This document shows positions 21,223 through 28,825 of a stretch of DNA of 32,369 nucleotides, in pieces. Numbering within the stretch: the first letter of the stretch is position 1; every line of letters starts with the position of its first letter. Position numbers and translations under genes: made by a program. The notes under the pieces are model-generated. The model had not been told where the DNA came from. It did no database searches and worked only from the letters and a program-made list of their open reading frames with translations. Source of the DNA: a virus; the IMG/VR virus record IMGVR_UViG_3300045930_000231, positions 1-32,369 of that record. One strand, written 5' to 3'.

Positions 21223-21981
21223 CTAGACCGTGACCTCGGCGAACGCGTGCGACCACCAGTCCGGATGCACCAGCACGTGCAGCTGACCGTGGCCGAACCG
21301 CCGCACGACCGTGTCAAACCGCTGCGACCACTTCCCGCCCGAATCCGACAGGTAGTCGTCGCGGCCCAACCAGTTCGCGTCGTAGTCCAACCCGTACACC
21401 TCGCGCGACACCGGCTCTAGCTCCACCTTGACGCCCTTGTGCTCGAGCGTCCGGCGCGCCATCCCCACCGACGGCCGCGGGCATTCCACGAACATCTCGT
21501 CCTGTATGAACAGCGCCTTGTGGCACAGGTCGTGTCCGTGCGCCACCGACCCGTGCACGCGGACGGCGGTGCGAAGCTCGGCGATGGCTTCGGACAGGAT
21601 CATGTGCGGGTCACCGCCGGTTTGCAGCGCGACCGCGAGCGCGTTGACGTGAATGCCGATCTCGTGGCCGAGCTCCTGTATCTCCTCCGCAACGATCAGC
21701 ATCTCCTCGGCGCGACCCGGTGCCGGCCAGTAGTACGACCCGTGCAAAAGGAAGTACGTGGACGAGTAGCCGTGATCGAACTCCCACCGCGCCATGTGCA
21801 GCGCCGTGTGAAGCGACCCCTTCGACTCGTTGTCGTCGACGTCGTGGCGTAGCCCAATCACCCGCGCGCCGGTGTCTCCCATGAACACGTCGCGCATAGG
21901 CACGACCCGGTCGGCGATCGAGAGCAGCCGCGCGTCGAGTTCCTCGAGGTCGTCCGGACGGAACGGATGCTGAGCCCTCAC
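21223..21981 (-). CDS. NodB-like polysaccharide deacetylase-fold protein
   Basis: The 252-aa protein has the NodB metal-binding signature in order: RHDVD (D47, D49), GHEIGIH (H106, H111), and HPDWW (H239) near the C-terminus. These match metal-dependent carbohydrate N- or O-deacetylases. The GTG at 21981 overlaps the previous stop as GTGA and agrees with the domain start; the longer frame upstream is antisense noise. The substrate may be a phage glycan or host polymer; neither is shown. Confidence 0.82.
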   Translation of the reverse strand: MRAQHPFRPDDLEELDARLLSIADRVVPMRDVFMGDTGARVIGLRHDVDDNESKGSLHTALHMARWEFDHGYSSTYFLLHGSYYWPAPGRAEEMLIVAEEIQELGHEIGIHVNALAVALQTGGDPHMILSEAIAELRTAVRVHGSVAHGHDLCHKALFIQDEMFVECPRPSVGMARRTLEHKGVKVELEPVSREVYGLDYDANWLGRDDYLSDSGGKWSQRFDTVVRRFGHGQLHVLVHPDWWSHAFAEVTV

Positions 21982-22472
21982 GCTTCCCTCGTCAGCACGA
22001 GCCAGTTGATGCCGCCGCGCGCGTTTCGTTGGAACAGCGAGTCCGTCCACCCGTCCGGCACCGTGTAGTCCATGCCGTCCACGTGTGTCACCGTGACAAC
22101 GTCACGGGCAAGCTGGCACCAAAGATCCAACGAATCGAGGCTCCGTCTTGCAGGGTCGCCGGTGAACGTGTCGACGCTGACGGCATCCCACTGCATGCCC
22201 TCATCTCGGAACGAGACTGCGAGGTCCCACGCGTCACCCTGCCGTCCCACCGAACCCTCGTAGATGTCCGCCATTTCGTGGACGCGGTCCGCGATATCGA
22301 CGAGCGTGATTCGCATGCTGTTCCGGGCCATGTGGATCGCGTCGTTCACCCCGTAGAACCGCGCCGCGAACAGGCACAGACCGGTCCCGCCCTCGCGCAG
22401 CAGATGGGCCGGATAGACGCGCGCTTCGCGTGACAGCTCGCCCAACCGGCCGTCGAGGACTACGGGAGCCAC
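21978..22472 (-). CDS. Rossmann-like protein, possibly a SAM methyltransferase
   Basis: The 164-aa protein has a segment RITLVDIADRVHEMADI, then WDAVSVDTFTGD, an alternation of strands and acidic loops resembling class I methyltransferases, but the glycine-rich SAM-binding loop is not clear. The GTG at 22472 overlaps the acyltransferase stop by 13 bases, with GGAGG inside the upstream gene. It lies in a cassette of sugar- and cell-wall-type enzymes. The methyltransferase call is tentative. Confidence 0.55.
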   Translation of the reverse strand: MAPVVLDGRLGELSREARVYPAHLLREGGTGLCLFAARFYGVNDAIHMARNSMRITLVDIADRVHEMADIYEGSVGRQGDAWDLAVSFRDEGMQWDAVSVDTFTGDPARRSLDSLDLWCQLARDVVTVTHVDGMDYTVPDGWTDSLFQRNARGGINWLVLTREA

Positions 22473-23104
22473 GCGACCTCCTGCTCACGGAACCCGAGAC
22501 GTGACTTGAACTCCCGCAGCCCGTCCTCGCCGGAGTCCCACCGGTTGTAGACGACAACGCCGCGGCCGTGCGCGACCTCGCGGCCGAGCGCGTAGTCGAA
22601 CAGCAGGAACATGATCTCGTCCGGCTCGTACGTGCCGTGTCCGAGGATCTGCGACACGAGCGCGAGGTCGCCGACCCGGTACATGGTCAGGTACGCGACG
22701 AGCCGACCGGACTTGCTCCACACCCCGGACGTGCGGATCGCGTGACGGCAGCACTGGTAGTCCGGCAGCGGCCCGTAATAGGTGCGTGTGACGTAACCAG
22801 ACGCCATCTGACGGCCTTGCCGGTGTGTCTTGGACGTGTTGATCGCGTGGATTTCGTCGGTGTGCAGATCGCGCGACAACGGCTCGGCGTGGTAGCCACG
22901 TCGTTCGGCTCGGCTGGCCCGCTTCCGTGCCGTCCGCCGCTCCGCGCGCCACTCGTCGACCGAGCCGGGGATCTCCATCACCGCGCACTCCTGGTACCGG
23001 CCCGATCCCATCTGCTCGAGCATCGGTCGCGCGAACGGCGCGCACCGCTCGTCGACTGTGCAGCCAACCTCAAGGGAGATTCCGACAGCCACCATGGTGC
23101 TCAT
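22460..23104 (-). CDS. FemAB/GNAT-like acyltransferase
   Basis: The 214-aa protein has an Arg-rich helix (DEWRAERRTARKRASRAERR), then INTSKTHRQGRQM, a two-strand core (LVAYLTMYRVGDLALVSQIL) and a conserved C-terminal GFREQE. This recalls acyltransferases of the FemAB/GNAT superfamily. The ATG at 23104 overlaps the tail terminator stop as ATGA and excludes an antisense extension. It might acylate or aminoacylate a glycan, peptidoglycan precursor or virion protein. It is the first gene of the four-enzyme cassette. Confidence 0.7.
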   Translation of the reverse strand: MSTMVAVGISLEVGCTVDERCAPFARPMLEQMGSGRYQECAVMEIPGSVDEWRAERRTARKRASRAERRGYHAEPLSRDLHTDEIHAINTSKTHRQGRQMASGYVTRTYYGPLPDYQCCRHAIRTSGVWSKSGRLVAYLTMYRVGDLALVSQILGHGTYEPDEIMFLLFDYALGREVAHGRGVVVYNRWDSGEDGLREFKSRLGFREQEVAWLP

Positions 23105-23547
23105 GAGTAGGCGGGCAGGACTCGGAGGGTGAACTGGAACCCGTAGTAGCCGCCCTCGTAGATCACCTCTCCGGACGGGTCTGTGCAGTCGAGCGACGCG
23201 GCGAGACCACCGAGCGTCGGGTCGTCGTCCAGCGCGGCGGCGATGCACAGGCTGTCGGCGTCGTCCATCAGCCGGTACAGGATCCGCTGGTGCGAGTCGT
23301 AGTCGTTCGCCGACAGCCGCGCCCGGACTGTGAACAGGTATCCGCCTCCGTCGGTGTCGTCCGAGAACATTTTCGATTCGGTGTCACGTCCGACACCCGG
23401 GTACATGTCGATCGCCGGGGTTGTCGCGGGAACGTTCAGCCGGCCCGAGTGAAACTGCGACTCAACGTTCTCCGCGGCCAGCAGCATGCCGACGGTCCCT
23501 TCGATCTGTTCCATGGCGGCGTCCATCAGGTCAACCAGTCCGCTCAC
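23101..23547 (-). CDS. Tail terminator-like protein
   Basis: The 148-aa protein has a helical N-terminus, MYPGVGRDTES, then GGYLFTVRARLSANDYDSH and a C-terminal strand (GGYYGFQFTLRVL), a pattern of phage tail terminator proteins. Its position after the connector gene fits. The GTG at 23547 overlaps the connector stop as GTGA. It should cap the tail tube and join it to the head. Confidence 0.72.
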   Translation of the reverse strand: MSGLVDLMDAAMEQIEGTVGMLLAAENVESQFHSGRLNVPATTPAIDMYPGVGRDTESKMFSDDTDGGGYLFTVRARLSANDYDSHQRILYRLMDDADSLCIAAALDDDPTLGGLAASLDCTDPSGEVIYEGGYYGFQFTLRVLPAYS

Positions 23548-24191
23548 GCGAACCCCTGCTGACCCTTCAACGGCCCCAACGTGATGGCGTGCTTCAGGAA
23601 CGTGTCACGCGCAATCCGGGTCGCTCCGAAATCCCCTGCGAGCTCCACGATCCCGAACTGAATCTCCTGCAGCTTCCACAACTCCGCGGCACGCTCTAGA
23701 TTCACCTGGGTTGCCAACATGATCTGCCACCCGGTCAGCGCGTCAGCGTCGTCGGCCAGGTCGATGTAGCTGTTGATTTCGCCGGCAGCGGCGATCAGCA
23801 CCCGCTCCGCTGCGTCAACCTGCGCGTCAGTCGGAGACCCGATCTTGAGGATGCGGAACAACTCGTCCACCGACGCGTACGCCGTGGTTTCGTCCGGGTC
23901 GGTGTTCTGGATCGGCGCCGTCGGGATCGACTCGTCGCCGTTGCCGTCAACGAAGATGATCCGGTACCACAACTCGAGGTCGTCGGATGCTAGTTCGGTT
24001 GTGAAGTCACGGGACGCAGGGTCGGACGGGTCCGCGTCGACCGGCGACAGCGGGATCGTTTCGAGCTCCGTCCACACCGTCGTGTCGCTCAACGTCGACG
24101 TGTCCGACTCCTCGATCCTGGCGTCCGTCCACGGGGTCGCGTCATACCGCGGGATCGGCGTGAAGTCCTCGAACGAAATGACCTGTGCCAT
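23544..24191 (-). CDS. Head-tail connector protein with an N-terminal Fn3-like domain
   Basis: The 215-aa protein has two parts. Residues about 1-100 are beta-rich and resemble a fibronectin type III fold (WTELETIPLSPVDADPSD ... LWYRIIFVDGNGDES). Residues about 105-215 are helical, with ASVDELFRILKIGSPTDAQVDAAERVLIAAAGEINSYI, typical of gp6-like/adaptor head-tail connectors. The fusion would place an Ig-like domain at the neck. The ATG at 24191 follows the upstream stop directly. Confidence 0.78.
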   Translation of the reverse strand: MAQVISFEDFTPIPRYDATPWTDARIEESDTSTLSDTTVWTELETIPLSPVDADPSDPASRDFTTELASDDLELWYRIIFVDGNGDESIPTAPIQNTDPDETTAYASVDELFRILKIGSPTDAQVDAAERVLIAAAGEINSYIDLADDADALTGWQIMLATQVNLERAAELWKLQEIQFGIVELAGDFGATRIARDTFLKHAITLGPLKGQQGFA

Positions 24192-25121
24192 TTAGCTCAC
24201 GCTCCCGATCTTGTGGCGGGCGATACGGCCGGACCCCATCGCGCCAACCCGTCCGCGGTGCATCACGGCGATCCGTCCGGGCCGGTTAGCCGGGAAGGTC
24301 AGCCCGACGATCACACCGTTCGTTGTTGCGCCGAACACGACCGTGCCTGTGCTCCCGGCGAAGTGCTGTGCCGTCCCGACCGTGGTGACGTTGAACACCA
24401 GCGTCGCCGCCGAGGACCCGAACGTGTGGCGTGTCCCGACCGTCGTGGACGAGAACGCGATGGTGGCCGCAGACGACCCGAACGTGTCCTTGGTCGCGGA
24501 CGTCGACGCGGCGAACACCAGCGTGGAGGACGACGACCCGCTGATGTTTCCGGCGGTGTTGCCGTCCGACACCGCGTCGAACACAAGCGTGTTCGTGGAC
24601 GACCCGAACGCTTCGATCGCCGCCGCAGTCGTCGCGGTGAAAGCGACGGTGCCCGAGCTCGCGCCAAGCGCGATCCGCACACCCGACGTTGTCGCTGAAA
24701 ACACCAGCGTGTTGGTGGACGAGCCGAACGCCGTCAGCTTCCCCACGGTCGTGGACGAAAAAGCGATCGTGCCGGACGACGCACCGAACCCTGTGCGGGT
24801 TCCCGCTGTCGTGGACGAGAACACAAGCGTCGACGACGACGCACCCGCTACCGACCGCGTGCCGTTAGACGTGGCGTCGAATACCAGCGTCGCGGTGGAC
24901 GCGCCGAGCGCGATCCGAACCGCTGACGTGGTGGAAGAGAACACAAGCGTGTTCGTGCTCGAGCCGAACGTCAGCTTCGTAGCTGCCGTGGTTGAGTCGA
25001 ACACAAGCGTCGAGGACGAGGAGCCGAAATGGGTGACCGGTCCAGCCGCGACCGTGTCCGGCCGGAGCGGCTTGTAGTACCGGTGGTCTAGCGGCCGGAG
25101 CCTGTAGACGCCGCCGTACAA
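24192..25121 (-). CDS. Protein of about 12 tandem 20-residue beta repeats
   Basis: Residues about 31-270 consist of about twelve repeats of 19-22 residues with a shared core G(S/A)S-x2-T(L/I/V)(V/A)F-x2-TT. A polar N-terminus and a basic C-terminus (RPGRIAVMHRGRVG) flank them. The pattern suggests a beta-solenoid or fibrous stalk. The start is TTG at 25121 with GGGAGGAG upstream. It lies in the accessory block after the capsid gene, so a head fibre or decoration is a reasonable guess. Confidence 0.78.
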   Translation of the reverse strand: MYGGVYRLRPLDHRYYKPLRPDTVAAGPVTHFGSSSSTLVFDSTTAATKLTFGSSTNTLVFSSTTSAVRIALGASTATLVFDATSNGTRSVAGASSSTLVFSSTTAGTRTGFGASSGTIAFSSTTVGKLTAFGSSTNTLVFSATTSGVRIALGASSGTVAFTATTAAAIEAFGSSTNTLVFDAVSDGNTAGNISGSSSSTLVFAASTSATKDTFGSSAATIAFSSTTVGTRHTFGSSAATLVFNVTTVGTAQHFAGSTGTVVFGATTNGVIVGLTFPANRPGRIAVMHRGRVGAMGSGRIARHKIGSVS

Positions 25122-25124
25122 CTG

Positions 25125-25583
25125 TTAGAGCTCCTCCCAACACAGGGTTGACGACAGCGTGATCGAGTCGGTGGGTGCGGCGAGCAGCCGGAACGCGACC
25201 GGATCCGCGCCGGCGTCGATCCGGGGGCGAAGCTCCGGGGTCGGCACCCAAATGGGTCCGGCCTGACGGATGTTCCAGCCGATGATCCAAATCAGCGTTC
25301 CGCCCGTGCTCGCTGTGCCTTGCCCGTCAACCGCGGTCAGCGCGGCCTGCGAATCGTTGTCCAACGCGACCTCGGTTATGTCAGCTCCGCCGCCGCCGCC
25401 CGTCACCCCACGGTAAACGCCGATCCGTAGAACCTCTTCGGCTGCGTCACCGAGGTCGGTTGTCTGCATCATCTCCAGCCAGTGCAGAACAACGGGCCGG
25501 TCTGCCCCAGCGGTCATCATCCAGATATCGACCGCCGTGGAAACGGCCTGGGCATCCTGTGTCGCCGTGTACGTGTAACCCAT
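25125..25583 (-). CDS. Accessory structural protein, 152 aa
   Basis: The ATG at 25583 has AGGAGA upstream and gives 152 aa; the seven-codon longer frame is rejected. The protein is beta-rich and Gly-rich, with a Trp-rich segment (GTLIWIIGWNIRQAGPIW), and it lies between two presumed fibre-type proteins. No family is recognised. A head-decoration or fibre role is inferred from position. Confidence 0.68.
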   Translation of the reverse strand: MGYTYTATQDAQAVSTAVDIWMMTAGADRPVVLHWLEMMQTTDLGDAAEEVLRIGVYRGVTGGGGGADITEVALDNDSQAALTAVDGQGTASTGGTLIWIIGWNIRQAGPIWVPTPELRPRIDAGADPVAFRLLAAPTDSITLSSTLCWEEL

Positions 25584-25593
25584 AGCCCGTCTC

Positions 25594-27204
25594 CTATCTG
25601 ACAATCATGTGTTGAATGGTCGAGAACACCGGAGCAGAACGCATCCTCGAGAACGCCGCCGCCACATACGCCACGTCGTCCGATGCGGCTGTGCCGCCGA
25701 TCGCGAAGTCAGCGGTGCCAGGTGTGGTCTGCCTGATCGTTTCGCTGTAGAAGTTCCCGAGGTCGTGGTCATGGACAGTTGTGCAGTTCGCGTTAGGGGC
25801 GAACGCTGAACCGTCCGCGCCGCCGCCATACAGCGAACCAACCGCGATAGCCGTCCGCCCTCCGTACTGCAACGTCACAGACGGGTTCGCCTGATCAGCG
25901 GACACACTGTCCGAGTCGATCACTTCCACGCCACCGCCGCCGGACGTAAGCGTGATCGCCACGAAATGGAAATCGTCGGTGGTCGCAGACGTCAGGTCAA
26001 TCGACAACGTTTGGGTCCCAGTCGGAACCGACTTCCCGAGGAACCAAATTTCAGCGGCCCCCGGCTCCGTCGCCGTGTCCGTCGCGCGAACCACACGCGA
26101 CATGGACACCCCCCCATACGTGACCGTCGATATGTGATCGGTAGACGACGTGCCATGCACCGCCGTCAACACAACCGCCGCAGGCGTCCCCGCAGGCGTG
26201 TGATCAAACGTGTACGGGTCAGTAGTGGCTGTCCGCACGCTCTCCGTGGCAGCGTCGAACGCGACCTCCGCGACCGGCGCCTCCCCAATGTTGCCGCCCT
26301 CCCAATCATCGAGCGTGTTCGTAGTCCCGAAGTGAGCGAACCCAACACCCAACCCAGCAGCCGACAAAGACGAATCCGTCGTCGAGGGAGTCGCCGTCGG
26401 GCTTCCGTTCCGGAACAGCCGCAGCGTGGTGCCTTCGACCTCGAGACGAGAGACGTCGCTGGTCGCGAATGCGTCGCCGTCGCTCGCGATGTTCGAGAAT
26501 GACCCCGCAACGAACTTCGCGTACCCCGCCCCCGCCTCGTTATGGAAATAGCAATCGAACGTCCCTAGCGACGACACACGGCACGCGGGCCCGGAGTCCC
26601 CCGGGGTGCTGGTGAACCGCATCTGCGCGTACTGGTTCGCAGACGCCGCGGCACCCGAGTAGTAATAGAGCTTGTCGCCGCCAGCGGCGCCCACGACCTG
26701 GTTGGTGGTCAGGTTCATGTTGTCGCCCGCCACAGCTTCCGCCCACGGAGCGGCGAGCGGTGTCTCGTTCGCGCGGTTGAAATCGTCGGTCGCGCCACCC
26801 GAAGCACGCGGTGCCTCCCAGATGAGTTCACCAAGCCAGATTTCCCACCTCGTCCGTCCAGGGAGAATCGCTTTCCAACCGTTCGCCGGCGGGCTGTTCA
26901 TCAGCGTCGCGATCACGTCACGCAACGACGTGGCCGCAGACACGTTTACTCCCAACCTGTTCTGTAGGAAGTTTTTTTGCTGATTCGACAACCCGTCTAG
27001 CTTGTCGTCACCGAGCAGCCGAGCCCGCGCGTCACTGAACGCAGCGGGAACCCATAACAGGCACGCGCTCAGGCCACCGCCGTCCAACCTCGAGGCGTCC
27101 GGCCGCAAGTCGATACCTGCCCACCCAGGTTGTTCCGATCCGACCGGTGTGAACGGGTCCCCGATCGTTCCCGCGCCCTGGTATTCGGAGAGGTAGAACG
27201 GCAT
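25594..27204 (-). CDS. Large accessory structural protein, likely fibre with LamG-like domain
   Basis: The 536-aa protein has an N-terminal unrecognised domain (about 1-130), a central segment starting DDFNRANETPLAAPWAEA (about 140-310) that reads as a concanavalin/LamG-like jelly roll, and a Thr/Val-rich C-terminal part (about 315-536) with another beta domain. Such domains bind carbohydrates. It follows the secreted beta-helix gene directly and begins with ATG at 27204. It could be a head fibre or decoration that binds cell-surface glycans. Confidence 0.75.
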   Translation of the reverse strand: MPFYLSEYQGAGTIGDPFTPVGSEQPGWAGIDLRPDASRLDGGGLSACLLWVPAAFSDARARLLGDDKLDGLSNQQKNFLQNRLGVNVSAATSLRDVIATLMNSPPANGWKAILPGRTRWEIWLGELIWEAPRASGGATDDFNRANETPLAAPWAEAVAGDNMNLTTNQVVGAAGGDKLYYYSGAAASANQYAQMRFTSTPGDSGPACRVSSLGTFDCYFHNEAGAGYAKFVAGSFSNIASDGDAFATSDVSRLEVEGTTLRLFRNGSPTATPSTTDSSLSAAGLGVGFAHFGTTNTLDDWEGGNIGEAPVAEVAFDAATESVRTATTDPYTFDHTPAGTPAAVVLTAVHGTSSTDHISTVTYGGVSMSRVVRATDTATEPGAAEIWFLGKSVPTGTQTLSIDLTSATTDDFHFVAITLTSGGGGVEVIDSDSVSADQANPSVTLQYGGRTAIAVGSLYGGGADGSAFAPNANCTTVHDHDLGNFYSETIRQTTPGTADFAIGGTAASDDVAYVAAAFSRMRSAPVFSTIQHMIVR

Positions 27205-28353
27205 CTAGTGGCAGGGTTCGTTTCTGACCACAGACGTGACCGCATAGTTGGAATCAATCGTGACGATCTGTGCCTCCCACGGATTGATCGTGGAACATGA
27301 CGTCACATCGATCGGGCCGAACTCCCAACTGTTGTTCACGACTCGCAGCCCGGTCACTGATCCCGGCATACCCAGACGGAACGAGAACCCCTGCCCCATC
27401 ACCAAGAGACGGTCGACCGTGACGCTGCCGATGTTCCCCTGGCCTCCCGGATACCAGAACGGGGCTGTGCCGCCGCAGCCGGGAACGTTGGGCGTCATGT
27501 CGATCGTTGTGTTCCGGACTGTCAGGCCGGCGGCGGTGTACCCCTGGATTCCGTCTCCGTGCCAGTCGCCACACGTCGGTGTCGGCGGCGTGATCTTGGC
27601 GTAGCTGTCCTCGATCGTGACCGGCCCGCACACCTGGTTGCTAGCCACGCGGAAACCTTCGTTGCGGTTCTGGATCTTCACCCGACGCGCCGTATAACCG
27701 CCATATGAGACGACGCCTTCGCCGTCGTTCGTGGCGGCTCCCGGTGCGCGCGGCAGAATCGACACGTCCTCCACCAGCAGACCGTTGCCGCATGTAGAGC
27801 CCACGTGGTTGTTGATCATCCCGCCGAGAATCTCGACCCGGCGGATCACGACGTTCTGACCGGTGACACGGATGTCAGCTCCGTCAGTCAAACGCACGTC
27901 CTGGAGCACTTGTCCGTTCTGGCTCAACGTGATGTCGCTCGAGGTCGTGGTCTGCGGCACCCAACCGGCAGGGACACCCGTGGTCGACGGGTTCGGGAAC
28001 TGACCGGAGGACGGCGGACTCGGTGGAGGCGGCGGAGGCGGGGGAGGCGGGGCCACCGGGTATCCGGCACGACCGTCGCTCAACAGGTCTTCGACCTCGT
28101 AGCAACGCGACTCGCACCCAGTCACCTTCGCGAACGTCACCGACGTCCTATTGGGATCCCACGTGTGCGAGACCCGCTGACCGTTCGCGAAGAACACATA
28201 CCCGACCACCCCGGACTGCTGATCCCAACCGAGCGTGATCCGGCTCGAGGTTTGCGACACCAGCCGCAGCTCGAAGTCCGCGCCCGCCGCAGACACGGTG
28301 AGCACAAGAAAGGCCGCTCCCGCGGCCCCAGCGAAGCGGATCCCGGGACGCAT
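27205..28353 (-). CDS. Secreted-type Fn3/poly-Pro/beta-helix protein
   Basis: The 382-aa protein starts with a clear Sec signal peptide (RFAGAAGAAFLVLTVSAAGA), then an Fn3-like domain (about 26-95), a linker of about ten consecutive prolines, and a right-handed beta-helix-like region (about 145-370) with strands spaced as in pectate-lyase-type proteins. A signal peptide on a gene between capsid and connector genes is unusual. It could be an exported depolymerase or adhesin, or a host gene captured by the phage. The ATG at 28353 follows the previous stop directly. Confidence 0.8.
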   Translation of the reverse strand: MRPGIRFAGAAGAAFLVLTVSAAGADFELRLVSQTSSRITLGWDQQSGVVGYVFFANGQRVSHTWDPNRTSVTFAKVTGCESRCYEVEDLLSDGRAGYPVAPPPPPPPPPPSPPSSGQFPNPSTTGVPAGWVPQTTTSSDITLSQNGQVLQDVRLTDGADIRVTGQNVVIRRVEILGGMINNHVGSTCGNGLLVEDVSILPRAPGAATNDGEGVVSYGGYTARRVKIQNRNEGFRVASNQVCGPVTIEDSYAKITPPTPTCGDWHGDGIQGYTAAGLTVRNTTIDMTPNVPGCGGTAPFWYPGGQGNIGSVTVDRLLVMGQGFSFRLGMPGSVTGLRVVNNSWEFGPIDVTSCSTINPWEAQIVTIDSNYAVTSVVRNEPCH

Positions 28354-28755
28354 CTAGGCGGCGATCACCGTGATGTTGATGTCCAGGTCACCGATCGCGA
28401 TCGTGAAGTTGTCGTTATCCGCGACAACCCGTGACGACGCGAAGTCGTCCGAGAACAGGAACGTGCCTGCCGTCGAAGCCGACCATGCCGACCAGTGCGA
28501 TACCGTCTCCGACGCACCGGTCGGCTGCAGGTTCGTCCATTCGACCGCCGCCGAGTTAGTGATCGCGCCGCTCGCAGCGGCCGAGAACGTCACCGACTGA
28601 CGGGTTGTGTCTCCCATCTGGTTCGACGTGCCTGCCGCGCCCGGGTCGCCCGTGTGCAGCTGAAGAAAGAACCCAGCCGGGTCCGAGTAGGCGACGCTGC
28701 GGCAGAGCGCGTCCAGGATGGCGTTTGCCTGTCCTACCGCGATTCCGACTGCCAT
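28354..28755 (-). CDS. Small structural protein after the capsid gene
   Basis: The 133-aa protein has the pattern AILDALCRSVAY ... FFLQLHTGDPGAAGTSNQ ... SHWSAWSA ... GTFLFSDDF, a beta-rich short protein recurring in actinophage structural regions. It begins with ATG at 28755, after AGGAG. It may be a capsid decoration or fibre-base protein. A strong hairpin separates it from the capsid gene. Confidence 0.7.
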   Translation of the reverse strand: MAVGIAVGQANAILDALCRSVAYSDPAGFFLQLHTGDPGAAGTSNQMGDTTRQSVTFSAAASGAITNSAAVEWTNLQPTGASETVSHWSAWSASTAGTFLFSDDFASSRVVADNDNFTIAIGDLDINITVIAA

Positions 28756-28775
28756 TTCTGTTCTCCTGGTTTCAG

Positions 28776-28811
28776 GTGGGGAACCCCGGGAGCCACGACG
28801 GGGTTCCCCAC
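28776..28811 (-). terminator. Strong hairpin after the major capsid gene
   Basis: GTGGGGAACCCC (28776-28787) and GGGGTTCCCCAC (28800-28811) form a perfect 12-bp stem with a 12-base loop, about 15 bases past the capsid stop. There is no T-run. It probably limits readthrough or stabilises the 3' end of the capsid mRNA. Confidence 0.7.
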
Positions 28812-28825
28812 GGGGTGAGCTCTTG

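Noticed and set aside
24290-25040. Regularly spaced 60-bp repeats that could suggest a CRISPR array
   Set aside because: The units are degenerate, contiguous and in frame with a beta-repeat protein; there are no unique spacers or identical palindromic repeats.
24211-25077. Long plus-strand frame of 288 codons
   Set aside because: It is the exact antisense of the tandem-repeat gene; the regular repeats keep several frames open. It has no ribosome site or neighbours on that strand.
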